The position numbers and the translations under genes are program-made. Shown piece by piece: positions 37,322-46,837 of a stretch of DNA of 64,000 bases. The notes under the pieces are model-generated. The model was not told the DNA's origin. It saw only the letters and a list, made by a program, of their open reading frames with translations, and did not search any database. Each line of letters begins with the position of its first letter. Position 1 is the stretch's first letter. The DNA is from Stenotrophomonas maltophilia (lineage in GTDB: Bacteria; Pseudomonadota; Gammaproteobacteria; Xanthomonadales; Xanthomonadaceae): contig NZ_CP090423.1 of NCBI RefSeq assembly GCF_023518235.1, forward strand, positions 2,046,001 to 2,110,000, read 5' to 3'.

Positions 37322-38086
37322 CTAGGGGCTGGCCTTCTGTTTGCGGGCCTGGCGGCCCTGTTCCAGCAGTTTGCGGTCGGCCTTGCCCAGCGCCTGTTCA
37401 TCCAGCAGGTCCGGGCGCCTCTCGGCGGTACGGACCAGCGACTGCTGGCGACGCCAGGCGGCGATGGCCGCATGGTTGCCCGAGCGCAGCACGTCCGGCA
37501 CGTCACCCAGCGGGTGCTGGGCCGGCTGGCTGTAGTGCGGGCAGTCGAGCAGGCCCAGGTCCCCCTCGAAGCTGTCCTGGGCTGCCGATTCGGCGTCATT
37601 CAGGGCCCCGTCCTGCAGGCGGGCCACGGCGTCGATGATCACCGCCGCACCCAGTTCGCCACCGGACAGCACGTAGTCGCCGAGGGAAATCTCCTCGTCG
37701 ACGTTGGCCCCCAGGAAACGCTCGTCGATGCCTTCATAACGGCCGCAGAGCAGGACCATGCGCGGCAATGCCGCCAGTTCCCGCACCTTGGCCTGGGTCA
37801 ACGGCGCCCCCTGTGGGCTGAGGTAGATCACCCGCGCCGGGGTCGGATCGGCCTCGCGGATCGCCTGCAGGCAGGCCTGCAGCGGCTCGATCAGCATCAC
37901 CATGCCCGGGCCACCACCGAACGGACGGTCATCCACCCGGCGATAGTTGCCTTCGGCGTAATCACGGGGGTTCCAGCCATGCAGGCTGAACAGCCCCTTC
38001 TCCTGCGCGCGCCCGACCACGCCCAGTCCAGCGGACTGGGCGAGGAACTCGGGGAACAGGGTGATGACGTCGAAACGCATGCTCAC
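37322..38086 (-). CDS. trmD: tRNA (guanine37-N1)-methyltransferase
   Basis: A 254-residue SPOUT methyltransferase that makes m1G37 in tRNAs reading CNN codons and so prevents frameshifting. Visible motifs: [10 protein letters not shown] at the start, [37 protein letters not shown] (AdoMet knot) and [14 protein letters not shown]. It lies 2 bp downstream of rimM and is in the standard operon. Confidence 0.97.
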   Translation of the reverse strand: MSMRFDVITLFPEFLAQSAGLGVVGRAQEKGLFSLHGWNPRDYAEGNYRRVDDRPFGGGPGMVMLIEPLQACLQAIREADPTPARVIYLSPQGAPLTQAKVRELAALPRMVLLCGRYEGIDERFLGANVDEEISLGDYVLSGGELGAAVIIDAVARLQDGALNDAESAAQDSFEGDLGLLDCPHYSQPAQHPLGDVPDVLRSGNHAAIAAWRRQQSLVRTAERRPDLLDEQALGKADRKLLEQGRQARKQKASP

Positions 38087-38088
38087 GC

Positions 38089-38601
38089 TCAGAACTCGGG
38101 ATCCCAGTCGACCACGACCAGGTTGGCCTCGAAGTCGACCGACTTGACGAAGTCCGGCTGCACGAACGGAATCATCCGCTCGCGGTCACCGCGGACCACC
38201 ACCACGTCATTGGCGCCGGTGCTGAACAGATGCGAGACCTGGCCCAGGGCAACGCCCTCGGTGGTCTTCACATCCAGGCCTTCCAGATCCACCCAGTAGT
38301 ATTCGTCGGGTTTCGGCGGCGGCAAGGCACTGCGCGCCACATAGATCTCGGTGCCGCGCATCGCTTCGACCGCATCACGGTCCTCAACGCCGGGGAAACG
38401 GGCGACCAGGTGCTTGCCGCTGTCGCGGCCACGCACACCTTCAATCGTGGTTTCCACGCCGGACGGGCTGCGCACGATCCACGGCTGGTAACGGAAAATG
38501 GCGGAACGTGGCTCGGTCCAGGACTCGAGCTTGATCTCGCCGCGCACACCAAAAGCGCCGACAACCCTGCCCAGCAGGATGCGGCGCTCGATATCTTTCA
38601 T
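38089..38601 (-). CDS. rimM: 16S rRNA processing/30S maturation factor RimM
   Basis: A 170-residue protein with [22 protein letters not shown] at the N-terminus and a PRC-barrel-like C-terminal half ([42 protein letters not shown]). It assists assembly of the 30S head by binding S19. The start at 38601 (MKDIERRI) avoids the hairpin region; the frame upstream reads into rpsP. Ends IDWDPEF-type motif (VVDWDPEF). Confidence 0.95.
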   Translation of the reverse strand: MKDIERRILLGRVVGAFGVRGEIKLESWTEPRSAIFRYQPWIVRSPSGVETTIEGVRGRDSGKHLVARFPGVEDRDAVEAMRGTEIYVARSALPPPKPDEYYWVDLEGLDVKTTEGVALGQVSHLFSTGANDVVVVRGDRERMIPFVQPDFVKSVDFEANLVVVDWDPEF

Positions 38602-38616
38602 CTGCTTCAACCAAGA

Positions 38617-38638
38617 GGGCCACGCCGAAGCGTGGCCC
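38617..38638 (-). other. Intercistronic hairpin between rpsP and rimM
   Basis: GGGCCACGC-CGAA-GCGTGGCCC gives a 9-bp stem with a UUCG loop on the transcribed (minus) strand, lying in the 44-bp gap between rpsP and rimM. No U-tract follows. It may lower rimM/trmD expression relative to the ribosomal proteins or protect the upstream mRNA end. Confidence 0.65.
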
Positions 38639-38645
38639 GTCAGGA

Positions 38646-38906
38646 TCAGGCCGCAGCGGCCTGGGACTTGGTCGCTTCCTTGATCAGGTTGCGGACCTTG
38701 TCGGTCGGCTGAGCGCCGTTCTTGACCCAATGGTCAACGCGGGCCAGGTCCAGCTCGATGCGCTTCTCGGCGCCCTGGGCGACCGGGTTGTAGAAGCCAA
38801 CGCGCTCGATGTTGCGGCCGTCGCGCGCGCTGCGCACGTCGGTGACGATGATGTGGTAGAACGGACGCTTCTTGGCGCCGCCGCGGGTCAGTCGAATCTT
38901 GACCAT
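38646..38906 (-). CDS. rpsP: 30S ribosomal protein S16
   Basis: An 86-residue S16, first gene of the operon. [20 protein letters not shown] and [12 protein letters not shown] are the family signatures. The frame is open further upstream, but the S16 start and the promoter at 38955-38983 fix ATG 38906. Confidence 0.97.
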   Translation of the reverse strand: MVKIRLTRGGAKKRPFYHIIVTDVRSARDGRNIERVGFYNPVAQGAEKRIELDLARVDHWVKNGAQPTDKVRNLIKEATKSQAAAA

Positions 38907-38954
38907 GGTGTTTTTCCTATTGCCCAGTCGCCAGGATGGCGAGGTAAGCGGGCG

Positions 38955-38983
38955 ATTATAGCGGCAGAGCCGGGCCGAGCCAA
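38955..38983 (-). promoter_or_regulatory. Sigma-70 type promoter of rpsP operon
   Basis: On the minus strand: -35 TTGGCT (38983-38978), 17-base spacer, -10 TATAAT (38960-38955). Transcription would start about 40 bases before the rpsP ATG. It is one of the few near-consensus promoters visible in the window. Confidence 0.75.
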
Positions 38984-39001
38984 CCCCAGGCACCTGCTCC
39001 C

Positions 39002-39042
39002 GGGGTCAGAGCCCTTTTGCCGCGCAAAAGGGCTCTGACCCC
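39002..39042. repeat. 19-bp-arm palindrome (GGGGTCAGA family)
   Basis: GGGGTCAGAGCCCTTTTGC is followed after three bases by its exact complement. It lies at the 3' end of the class IV aminotransferase gene, supplying its stop and last codons. A second palindrome with the same GGGGTCAGA ends but a different centre lies at 52498-52536. Confidence 0.75.
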
Positions 39043-39818
39043 AGCGCGTCCCACGGCACGCCCGCCAGTACCGCCCTGCCCTGTTCAGCCAGCGCCTGCG
39101 ACCCCGGCAGCACCCGCCCGTCGATGGCGTCCAGCGCCCACAGGCCGCTGGCGTTGCAGGCAAAGGCCGCCTTCACACCGGCCAGCGCCGCTCGCGGCAG
39201 CGGCCGGGTTACCTGCGGACCGGGCCAATGCTGCTTCAGCAGGCTTTCGGCCGTACCGCGCAGGGCAGGCGCGCGCGGCCAGAGCAGCTGATGGCCGTCG
39301 TGCACGGCCAGGTTCCAGGTCGTGCCTTCGCTGATGCAGTCATCGCTGCCGACCAGCAGGGCATCGTCGAAGCCCTCGGCCAGCGCCGCCCGACGCTGCG
39401 CGAACAGCCCAAACGTACCCACGTGCTTGATCTGCGGCAGTTCGCGCTGCCAGGCCACGCTGCGCACACGCTTCGGTGCACTCAGCGTCACCGGCGCGGA
39501 CACCGCCACCAGCACATCCACCGGCACCTCAGCCAGCGGATTGCGGAAATCGAAGTGGCGCGAATACACGGTCACCCGCAGCGAGGCATCGGCCTGACCT
39601 GACTGTCGCACTGCCAGCGCCATCCATGCCTGCACCTGCGCCGCGTCCAGCTCGCTGCCGAACAGTTCACGCGTTGCCTGTGACAGCCGCGCCAGATGCA
39701 GGTCCAGACCCTGCGCGGCATGGCCACGCACCTGCAGGGAAGTGAAGTGACCGTAGTTCACCAGCGCCGGCAGCAGGTCCTCGACCCGTGCCGGCTGGCC
39801 GTTGCAGGTTACCGTCAT
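39006..39818 (-). CDS. pabC: Class IV aminotransferase (aminodeoxychorismate lyase-like)
   Basis: A 270-residue fold-type IV PLP protein. Visible are [24 protein letters not shown] near the N-terminus, a Lys in PQIKHVG as the likely Schiff base and [13 protein letters not shown] for the cofactor phosphate loop. It most resembles PabC-like proteins, which convert aminodeoxychorismate to 4-aminobenzoate for folate, though a D-amino acid aminotransferase role cannot be excluded. It overlaps the nitronate monooxygenase gene by 4 bp. The last residues ([11 protein letters not shown]) are encoded by a palindromic repeat. Confidence 0.72.
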   Translation of the reverse strand: MTVTCNGQPARVEDLLPALVNYGHFTSLQVRGHAAQGLDLHLARLSQATRELFGSELDAAQVQAWMALAVRQSGQADASLRVTVYSRHFDFRNPLAEVPVDVLVAVSAPVTLSAPKRVRSVAWQRELPQIKHVGTFGLFAQRRAALAEGFDDALLVGSDDCISEGTTWNLAVHDGHQLLWPRAPALRGTAESLLKQHWPGPQVTRPLPRAALAGVKAAFACNASGLWALDAIDGRVLPGSQALAEQGRAVLAGVPWDALGSEPFCAAKGL

Positions 39819-40891
39819 CGCAGCAGCGCCTGCGCCTGTTCCCACATGCCACGCAGCACCTCGGCTGCCGGTCGTGCCGGCGCCATCCACGCCGACTGCC
39901 CGGCCCAGGCCTGCATCGCCGCCAGTTCATTGCGCTGCGCCGCTTGCTTGCGCATCGGCGCGGTCAGCCCGCGCTGCACCGGGTACGGGCGTGGCGCGGG
40001 GGCGCCTTCGGCGGCGGCCGCGCGCACATAGGCCGTGGCCAGACCACGACCCAGGCGCCCACTGAAGGCGCGGGTCGGCCAGGTGTCTTCCGGTTCGCTG
40101 GCGGCCAGCCCATCGGCCCAGGCCGAGGCAATGGCCGCTTCGGGCGTGCGCAGGAAAGCGGTGCCGATCTGCACCGCACTGGCCCCCAACGCAAGCGCTG
40201 CAGCGATGCCGCGACCGTCGGCAATGCCGCCGGCGGCAATCACCGGAATCTGCAGGTGATCGGCCAACCGCGGCAGCAGCGCGAACAATCCCACCAGCTG
40301 GCGTTCGGCCATCGCCGGGTCGAACGAACCACGGTGACCGCCCGCCTCCACGCCCTGCGCCACGACGGCATCTGCACCCGCATCCTGCGCTGCGCGCGCC
40401 TCGGACAGCGTGGTCGCGCAGGCAATCCAGGCGATGCCGGCGTCCTTCAGTTGCTGCACGTAGCGTGGCTGCAGCACGCCCATGATGGTCGAGGCCACCG
40501 CCGGGCGCGCGGCCAGCAGCGCGGCGAACTGTTCGTCGAAATCGGCGGGCGTGGCGTCGGCAGCACTGGCCGGCACGTCCGGACCCCACTGCGCGAGGAA
40601 GGCGCGACTGGCGGCCTCGGCGGCGACATCGCGGGTCGGTGCGGGGTCCGGCAGCCACAGGTTCACCTGCGCCGGGCCGGTCGAAGCGGCGCGGAAATCG
40701 TCCATCCAGCGCCCGATGTCGGCCGATGACGACAGCACCGCGCCCATCGCGCCCATGCTGCCAGCATTGGCCAGTGCGGCCGACAACGGCACCGGGCAGG
40801 CGCCGGCCATCGGTGCCAACAGGATCGGGACGGAAACGTCAAAGCGCCGGCAGAACGCCTCGACGCGGGAAGTTACAGCGGAGCTCTGCAT
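39815..40891 (-). CDS. Nitronate monooxygenase (2-nitropropane dioxygenase-like)
   Basis: A 358-residue FMN-binding TIM barrel. [14 protein letters not shown] at the start, [19 protein letters not shown] with the catalytic-type His, and [33 protein letters not shown] for the FMN phosphate match the NMO family that oxidises nitronates such as propionate-3-nitronate. The start is ATG 40891; the frame extends to 40921. It overlaps the following aminotransferase gene (ATGA), so they are co-translated. Confidence 0.87.
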   Translation of the reverse strand: MQSSAVTSRVEAFCRRFDVSVPILLAPMAGACPVPLSAALANAGSMGAMGAVLSSSADIGRWMDDFRAASTGPAQVNLWLPDPAPTRDVAAEAASRAFLAQWGPDVPASAADATPADFDEQFAALLAARPAVASTIMGVLQPRYVQQLKDAGIAWIACATTLSEARAAQDAGADAVVAQGVEAGGHRGSFDPAMAERQLVGLFALLPRLADHLQIPVIAAGGIADGRGIAAALALGASAVQIGTAFLRTPEAAIASAWADGLAASEPEDTWPTRAFSGRLGRGLATAYVRAAAAEGAPAPRPYPVQRGLTAPMRKQAAQRNELAAMQAWAGQSAWMAPARPAAEVLRGMWEQAQALLR

Positions 40892-40939
40892 GACGGCCCA
40901 TCGTTTCGGACAGGCCCCCATGGTGCGCGCAGGACAGGG

Positions 40940-40965
40940 GTAGAGTCGAGCTTGCTCGACACTAC
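40940..40965. repeat. SMAG palindrome with GTAG at both ends
   Basis: GTAG at 40940 and CTAC at 40965 flank AGTCGAGC/GCTCGACA arms. It lies between the nitronate monooxygenase gene and the lipoprotein gene. Confidence 0.7.
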
Positions 40966-41008
40966 GGGGGCAGGCCGATGCGCGCGGCGCGTACCGCTCG
41001 CCGCCGGC

Positions 41009-41443
41009 TCAGCGTGCCGCCACCGCGTAGGTGCGCACCAGCTGGCTGTCCATTTCCTCATTGAACTGGAAGGTCACGTAGCGCGCATCATCAGCGGCAA
41101 ACTCCGCCTCAGCCGATGCCCGGCCGATCTCGGTACCGTCGGCGTCCAGCGCGCGGGCCACCAGCTTGCCCTTGAAGGCCTTGTCGGCCACCACGTACAC
41201 CGCCGCTTCCTTGGAACCCATGCCACGGCTCTTGCCCAGGGTGACGGTCAAGCCGCGTGCGGCCAGGCCCGGATCAGCCTGAAGCGTCACATTCATGCGC
41301 TTGTCCACGCCCTCGCCCAGGCCTGCGACGAAATCGGCCGCCGTGCCACTGATGGCACTGCCCGCCTTCTGCGACACCGAGGTGTCGTCCTTGCATGCGG
41401 TCAGGCCCAGGGCCAGGACCGTCACCACGATCACTTTGTTCAT
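41009..41443 (-). CDS. Predicted lipoprotein of unknown function
   Basis: A 144-residue protein with signal peptide and lipobox LTAC (Cys at residue 17 or so). The mature part has SKEAAVYVVADKAFKGKLVARALDADG, which looks like a small beta-sandwich. AAAGGA 6 bases before ATG 41443 supports this start over ATG 41449. Outer or inner membrane anchoring cannot be decided (KDD follows the Cys, and Asp at +3). No function recognised. Confidence 0.72.
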   Translation of the reverse strand: MNKVIVVTVLALGLTACKDDTSVSQKAGSAISGTAADFVAGLGEGVDKRMNVTLQADPGLAARGLTVTLGKSRGMGSKEAAVYVVADKAFKGKLVARALDADGTEIGRASAEAEFAADDARYVTFQFNEEMDSQLVRTYAVAAR

Positions 41444-41538
41444 GAACATTCCTTTGTCAGATACGGCAGGCAGTCAAGCAATACGGGCCGTGGCATGCAA
41501 GTGCCGATCCCGGCACCTGCGCCCTGCCCTCGCGCCGG

Positions 41539-42915
41539 TCAACGGAACGGCATACCACGGCCGCCCATGGCGCCCATCATGCCCTTCATGCTGCGCAACA
41601 TGCCCTTCATGCCGCCGCCAGCCATCTTGCTCATCATCTTTTCCATCTGCATGTACTGCTTCATCAGCTTGTTGACGTCGGCCGGAGTCACGCCCGAGCC
41701 CTTGGCGATGCGCGCACGGCGCGAGCCGTTCAGCAGGTTCGGATTGCGCCGTTCCTTCTTGGTCATCGAACCGATGATGGCGATCATGCGCGGCACTTCC
41801 TTGCCCTGGCTGACCTGCTGCTTCAGATGGTCCGGGATGTTGCCCAGACCCGGCAGCTTGTCCATCAGGCCGCCGATGCCGCCCATGTTCTGCATCTGCT
41901 CCAGCTGGTCACGCATGTCGTTCAGGTCGAACTTCTTGCCCTTGGCGACCTTCTCGGCCAGCTTGGCGGCCTTGTCCTTGTCGACCTGCTGCTCGACCTG
42001 CTCGACCAGCGACAGCACGTCGCCCATGTCCAGGATGCGGCTGGCGATACGGTCCGGATGGAACACATCCAGACCTTCCGGCTTTTCGCTGACACCGACG
42101 AACTTGATCGGCTTGCCGGTGATGTAGCGCACGCTCAGCGCGGCACCACCACGGGCGTCACCGTCGGTCTTGGTCAGCACCACACCAGTCAGCGGCAGCG
42201 CATCGCCGAACGCCTTGGCGGTGTTGGCCGCGTCCTGGCCGGTCATGGCATCGACCACGAACAGCGTTTCAGCCGGGTTGACCGCCGCATGCAGGGCCTT
42301 GATCTCGGCCATCATCGCTTCGTCGATGGCCAGGCGGCCGGCGGTATCGACCAGCAGCACGTCGACGAACGACTTGCGCGCATCGTCGATGGCGGCGCGC
42401 ACGATGGCCTCCGGCTTCTGGTCGGCGCTGGACGGGAAGAACAGCACGCCGACCTGCTCGGCCAGGGTCTTCAGCTGCTCGATCGCGGCCGGACGGTAAA
42501 CGTCGGCCGAGACCACCATCACCTTCTTCTTGCGCTTTTCCTTCAGGTGCTTGGCCAGCTTGCCCACGGTGGTGGTTTTGCCGGCGCCCTGCAGGCCGGC
42601 CATCAGGATGATGGCCGGGGCCGGAACATTCAGGTTCAGGTCGCTGGCTTCGGCGCCCATCACCGCGGTCAGCTCGTCGCGCACGACCTTGATCAGCGCC
42701 TGGCCCGGGGTCAGCGACTTCAGCACTTCCTGGCCGACCGCGCGCACCTTGATGCGCTCGATCAGGGCCTGCACCACCGGCAGCGCGACATCGGCCTCAA
42801 GCAGCGCGATGCGGACTTCGCGGGTCGCCTCGCGGATGTTCTCCTCGGTCAGGCGGCCACGGCCACGCAGGCGCTCGATGGTGCCGGAAAGGCGCTGGGT
42901 CAGGGACTCGAACAT
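41539..42915 (-). CDS. ffh: Signal recognition particle GTPase
   Basis: A 458-residue SRP54. The N domain starts MFESLTQRLSG; the G domain has GLQGAGKTTT (107-116), DVYRPAAIEQL, DTAGR, TKTDGDARGGAAL and the insertion GVSEKPEGLDVF; the C-terminal M domain is rich in Met (QMEKMMSKMAGGGMKGMLRSMKGMMG) for binding signal peptides and 4.5S RNA (SGVTPADVNKLM). ATG 42915 is the family start; the frame is open further upstream. It guides membrane proteins to FtsY. Confidence 0.98.
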   Translation of the reverse strand: MFESLTQRLSGTIERLRGRGRLTEENIREATREVRIALLEADVALPVVQALIERIKVRAVGQEVLKSLTPGQALIKVVRDELTAVMGAEASDLNLNVPAPAIILMAGLQGAGKTTTVGKLAKHLKEKRKKKVMVVSADVYRPAAIEQLKTLAEQVGVLFFPSSADQKPEAIVRAAIDDARKSFVDVLLVDTAGRLAIDEAMMAEIKALHAAVNPAETLFVVDAMTGQDAANTAKAFGDALPLTGVVLTKTDGDARGGAALSVRYITGKPIKFVGVSEKPEGLDVFHPDRIASRILDMGDVLSLVEQVEQQVDKDKAAKLAEKVAKGKKFDLNDMRDQLEQMQNMGGIGGLMDKLPGLGNIPDHLKQQVSQGKEVPRMIAIIGSMTKKERRNPNLLNGSRRARIAKGSGVTPADVNKLMKQYMQMEKMMSKMAGGGMKGMLRSMKGMMGAMGGRGMPFR

Positions 42916-43037
42916 GCGGCGCAACCTGTCTGAAAGCGGGGGACAATAAGGCAGACAGTATAGCGGGTCCGCCCCGCCGCCCGCGCCGCGACGCCGCGGC
43001 CGTCGCCACCACGGCGGGGGTATGCGAAACTGCAACG

Positions 43038-43832
43038 ATGACAATCGTTCTCATCGCCGTCCTGCTGTACCTGGCTGCCAGTGCCCTGCTGGTGCGGGCG
43101 CTCGGCCGCGATGAAACCGCCGGCTCGCCGATCTGGCTGTGGCCGGCCCTTCCGGCGATGCTGCTGCATGGCGGCTACCACGTGATGGTGGCGATGCGTA
43201 CCAGCGGCGGCCCGGACATGCATTTCTTCGCCGCGTTGTCGCTGGTCGGTCTGGGCATGGCGTGGCTGACCTCGCTGGTCGGTGCGCGCGGGCGGATGTC
43301 GGCGCTGGGGGTGGTGGTGTTCCCGCTGGCCGCCGCCCTGCTGCTGGCCTACCACGGCTATGGCCACGAACCGAGCAAGGTCCTGGGCTGGCGCCTGGCC
43401 AGCCATGCCTGGCTGGCGCTGCTGGCCTACGCCACGCTGAGCATTGCGGCGCTGCTGGCGATCATGCTGTGGCTGCAGGAACGCGCCCTGCGCCGCCGCG
43501 AGTTCCGCCCGTGGCTGCGCGCCCTGCCGCCACTGGCCGACCTGGAATCGCTGCTGTTCCGGGTGATCACCGTGGGTTTCGCGCTGCTGACCCTGACCCT
43601 GGTCACCGGCGTGCTGTTCGTCGATGACCTGCTGGCGCAGAAGCTGGTGCACAAGACCGTGCTGAGCGTGCTGTCGTGGATCGTGTTCGGCGTGCTGCTG
43701 ATCGGTCGCCGCCGCTACGGCTGGCGAGGCATGAAAGCCGTGCACTGGACACTGGCAGCGATGCTGTTGCTGCTGCTGGCGTTCTTCGGCAGCCAGTTCG
43801 TGATCGAGCTGGTGTTCGGGCATACGCGATAG
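43038..43832 (+). CDS. ypjD: Cytochrome c assembly (CcsA/YpjD-like) membrane protein
   Basis: A 264-residue protein with about eight helices and two His in GGYHVMVAM and AYHGYGHEP that may bind heme, plus LASHAWLALLAYATLSIAALLAIML, a common YpjD segment. YpjD is encoded next to ffh in many proteobacteria, and the genes are divergent here. The CcsA-related fold suggests a heme or cofactor role, but YpjD itself is uncharacterised. Confidence 0.85.
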   Translation: MTIVLIAVLLYLAASALLVRALGRDETAGSPIWLWPALPAMLLHGGYHVMVAMRTSGGPDMHFFAALSLVGLGMAWLTSLVGARGRMSALGVVVFPLAAALLLAYHGYGHEPSKVLGWRLASHAWLALLAYATLSIAALLAIMLWLQERALRRREFRPWLRALPPLADLESLLFRVITVGFALLTLTLVTGVLFVDDLLAQKLVHKTVLSVLSWIVFGVLLIGRRRYGWRGMKAVHWTLAAMLLLLLAFFGSQFVIELVFGHTR

Positions 43833-43836
43833 AGGC

Positions 43837-43888
43837 GTGCCGACCAACGGTCGGCACCCACCCCGGTAGTGCCGGCCGCGGGCCGGCA
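43837..43888. repeat. Two SMAG-like palindromes
   Basis: A hairpin at 43837-43857 (GTGCCGACC/GGTCGGCAC) lacks the GTAG start, and a full element with GTAG lies at 43866-43888. They follow the ypjD stop directly. Confidence 0.7.
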
Positions 43889-43923
43889 ATTGGACAGCAC
43901 CATGCGTGGATGCCGTAGGCGGT

Positions 43924-44388
43924 TCAGGGCACCGGCTGCGCCAGGATCTTCCGCACCGAACGGCCGCTGTTGGTGCGGATGTCATCGACCTGCCAGCACC
44001 CCTGGCCTTGGCGCACCATCGACAACCGGGTCACGTAGGCAGCCTTCCACACCGAGTACCGCATTTCGACCTGGCCGGTAGCCGCCGAAGTCTCTTTCCA
44101 GCTGTAGCGCACCGGGCTGTCGATGTCGCCGTCCTGCGCATCCAGCCACGGGTCCGAATCGATCGTGCAGATGCCTTCCTCGCGCTGCTGGCAAACACGC
44201 TCACCGCGCAGCGCCTTGCCGAAGGCCGCGCTGACCAGCGCCGGCGGCGGCGCCAGCAGATCACCATTGCCGGACGTCGCCTCGTAGAAGGCGCGGGCCA
44301 CAGCCGCAGGCTCCTGGCAGGCAGGTACAGCCTGTACGGCCGGCGCCAGCAGCAGGCCGGCGATCATCAACATCCCTGTCTTTCGCAT
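43924..44388 (-). CDS. Secreted small protein, DUF3828-like
   Basis: A 154-residue exported protein: signal peptide MRKTGMLMIAGLLLAPAVQA cleaved before VPACQEP. The AVARAFYEATSG start of the mature part and DSDPWLDAQDGDIDSPVRYSWKE resemble the DUF3828/lipoprotein-YybP group, but the call is weak. Several Cys (PACQ, ERVCQQ, GICTID, GCWQV) could form disulphides. Function unknown. Confidence 0.6.
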   Translation of the reverse strand: MRKTGMLMIAGLLLAPAVQAVPACQEPAAVARAFYEATSGNGDLLAPPPALVSAAFGKALRGERVCQQREEGICTIDSDPWLDAQDGDIDSPVRYSWKETSAATGQVEMRYSVWKAAYVTRLSMVRQGQGCWQVDDIRTNSGRSVRKILAQPVP

Positions 44389-44404
44389 TGCGTTCGTCCT
44401 TGAG

Positions 44405-44470
44405 GTAGTGCCGGCCGCTGGCCGGCCATTGCAGATATCCAAGGGGCTGCCGGCCAGCGGCCGGCACCAC
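44405..44470. repeat. Inverted pair of SMAG palindromes
   Basis: GTAG element at 44405-44427 and a facing element at 44448-44470 (its end reads CCAC instead of CTAC, so it has drifted). Both share GCCGGCC arms. Confidence 0.7.
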
Positions 44471-44482
44471 CCGATACCAGGA

Positions 44483-46789
44483 TTACAGCCCGTAGCGCTC
44501 GATCACATCCAAGTGCGGCTGGCGGTCCTGGTCGCAGGCCTCGGCCAGGCGCAGCCAGCAGTGCGGATGCGGCCAGTCCGCGGTGGCCTGCTGCAGGAAA
44601 CGGTGCAGCGCCAGCGGCGCATGGTCCTGCGGCTGGGCGACCGTGAACAACAGGCCGGGCAGCGTTCCATCTGGCTCATCCGGGTCAGTCACCGTGTAGT
44701 CGGCGCGGCTGTGCGACCACACCTGCCAACCCTGTGCCTCGGCCGATTCGACCAGCGCGTTCCAGGCGTCCTCGCCCGGGTGCGCGCCATCGATCAGCCA
44801 GCTGCGGGCGAAACCGCCCCGCTCCAGCACATGCACCTGCGCGTAGGTCGGGATGAAGTGCTGGCGCGCCTCTTCCTCCTCCGGCGCCGGATGCACCAGG
44901 GCGGCATCGAACACCACCCAGTCGCCGACCTGCTGGGCGCGGTTGGCCGGTGCGTTCTCGACGATGCGCGCGGTCACCGGGCCAGTGCGCCGGGCGTAGT
45001 ACTCCATCGGCTCGCCCTCCTCTTCGCTGCGGATGATCACCCAGCCCCAGGGCTCCTCGACAACCCCCTCCTGGCTGGACAGCTCCATGCCGATGGCCGC
45101 CGCCGAGCGACGTACCGCATCCCAGTCGCGCGCCGCGCTGGCCGCGCTCATGTGATCCCAGTGGGCGGCGTTGGGGTCTTCCAGCAGCTCCACCAGCTGT
45201 GCGTAGCAGGCCTGCGCCTCGCTGAAGCGCCCGGTCTCCATGTACATGCGTGCCAGCGTGCCACGCGCGCCGTTCGACCCCGGCGACAGCGCCAGCAGCG
45301 CCTGAGCTGCCTGCTCCAGCGCCGGCCAGTCGGACACACGGCGCGCACGCTGCACCTCGCACCAGTGCGCGAACACCGGCACGCTGCCGCGGTAAGCATC
45401 GGCCAGCTGGCGCAGGCCCTCGTCGTCGCCCTGCTCGGCCAGCCAGCGCATCAGCGTATAGGCGGCCGCGCCATCTTCCTGCAGATGTGCCCGCACGAAC
45501 CGCCACAGCAACGCGCGGGCTTCGGCCTGCGCGCCGCACGCATTGAGTGCCGAGGCCGCCATTTCGGCCAGCGCCTCATCGTCAGGACACTTCGCATGCG
45601 CCTGCAGCAACCACTGCGCCTCGCGCTCGGGGTCCCGTGCCTGGCTCTGTTCGCCCTGCGCACCCAGCCAGGCCAGCAGCTCGGTGGCCGGCACCGGCAG
45701 CGGCGCCGCTTCCGGCAAGGCCTCAATGCGTGCGGCCAGGCCGGCCACCAGCGCCGCCGCACCGCGGTCCTGGCGCAGCTGCGCCAGATGGGTACGGGCC
45801 AGTTCCAGCTGACGCTGCGCCACCCAGCGCGCGCCACGCTGCAGGGCCAGCTCCAGGCTCAGTGCCGCCACCTCGATCAGCAGGCGGTGCGAACCGACCC
45901 GGGCGAAGTGCTCGATGATGGTGTTGAAGCGGGTACCCAGATCCCAGGTATTGCGCTGCGGATCGCGCTGGCACAGTGCAGCGGCCGTGTTGGCCCACAA
46001 CCGCCAGTAGGTCGGGGTCAGTTCGCTCCACGGCACCAGCTGCTGCAGTGCTTCTTCGTCGCGTCCGAGCTGGGCCAGCGCCCAGGCCTTGGACAGACGG
46101 CGCGGCACCGTGCAGTTGGCCGGCTCGTACTCACCGGATGCGGCCACTTCGGCTTCGCGCTTCTCGATCAACGCCAACGCTTCTTCGGCACGGCCCATGC
46201 CGAGCAGGATCTTGATCTGCATCTCCGGGAAGCTGTCGAACACTTCCTTGCCGCAGGCCTCGATCGCGTCGGACTGCACCTGCAGGTACGCCAGTGCATC
46301 CTGGCCACGGCCATCATCGAGCAGCGCATCGGCCTTCTCGCAGCTCAGGCACTGGAAGCAGGCCCAGCTCGGGTCGATGCGCGCCAGCGTTTCATCGCAC
46401 ACCTCGATGCGCTCGGGCACCCAGCCCGGGCCGTCGATGTTGCCGTAGCAGGCGGCCAGATCCTGGGTCACGCAGATCGACTGCGGGCACTCCAGCGTAT
46501 CCTCGCGATGCGCACGTTCGAACAGCGCGACCGCCTCGCCCAGCGCACTCTCACCCTCGACGCGGTTGCCGACGCGGTTGCGCAGCGCCCAGTGGCCGAC
46601 GTAGACGTCGACCCACGGATTGTCCAGCGCCTTGCCCAGCGCGCGCGCTTCCGGCAGCAGAGCGTCGACGCGATCGACGTGCAGCTCGCTCACCTCGTCG
46701 GCGAGCCGGTTCAGCAGGTGCGCATTCTGCGCCTGGCCGGCCTGGCGCAGGTCGCCCTGCAGTTTTTCAACCCAGTTCCAGATGTCCAC
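44483..46789 (-). CDS. Large TPR-repeat protein linked to HSP90
   Basis: A 768-residue cytosolic protein made mostly of helical repeats of the TPR type (for example ALGEAVALFERAHREDTL, ADALLDDGRGQDALAYLQVQ, GRAEEALALIEKREAE, GRFSEAQACYAQLVELL) with a C-terminal globular part of about 230 residues that is not TPR (WGWVIIRSEEEGEPMEYYARR onward). It starts at GTG 46789 (the frame has no ATG nearby). It lies 48 bp downstream of a divergent HSP90 gene on the same strand, so the two are probably co-transcribed; TPR proteins are classic HSP90 partners. Confidence 0.75.
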   Translation of the reverse strand: MDIWNWVEKLQGDLRQAGQAQNAHLLNRLADEVSELHVDRVDALLPEARALGKALDNPWVDVYVGHWALRNRVGNRVEGESALGEAVALFERAHREDTLECPQSICVTQDLAACYGNIDGPGWVPERIEVCDETLARIDPSWACFQCLSCEKADALLDDGRGQDALAYLQVQSDAIEACGKEVFDSFPEMQIKILLGMGRAEEALALIEKREAEVAASGEYEPANCTVPRRLSKAWALAQLGRDEEALQQLVPWSELTPTYWRLWANTAAALCQRDPQRNTWDLGTRFNTIIEHFARVGSHRLLIEVAALSLELALQRGARWVAQRQLELARTHLAQLRQDRGAAALVAGLAARIEALPEAAPLPVPATELLAWLGAQGEQSQARDPEREAQWLLQAHAKCPDDEALAEMAASALNACGAQAEARALLWRFVRAHLQEDGAAAYTLMRWLAEQGDDEGLRQLADAYRGSVPVFAHWCEVQRARRVSDWPALEQAAQALLALSPGSNGARGTLARMYMETGRFSEAQACYAQLVELLEDPNAAHWDHMSAASAARDWDAVRRSAAAIGMELSSQEGVVEEPWGWVIIRSEEEGEPMEYYARRTGPVTARIVENAPANRAQQVGDWVVFDAALVHPAPEEEEARQHFIPTYAQVHVLERGGFARSWLIDGAHPGEDAWNALVESAEAQGWQVWSHSRADYTVTDPDEPDGTLPGLLFTVAQPQDHAPLALHRFLQQATADWPHPHCWLRLAEACDQDRQPHLDVIERYGL

Positions 46790-46837
46790 GGGGTCATTGC
46801 TCCTGTCTAGCGAAGGCTGGATGAGAAGGTGCGGTGC

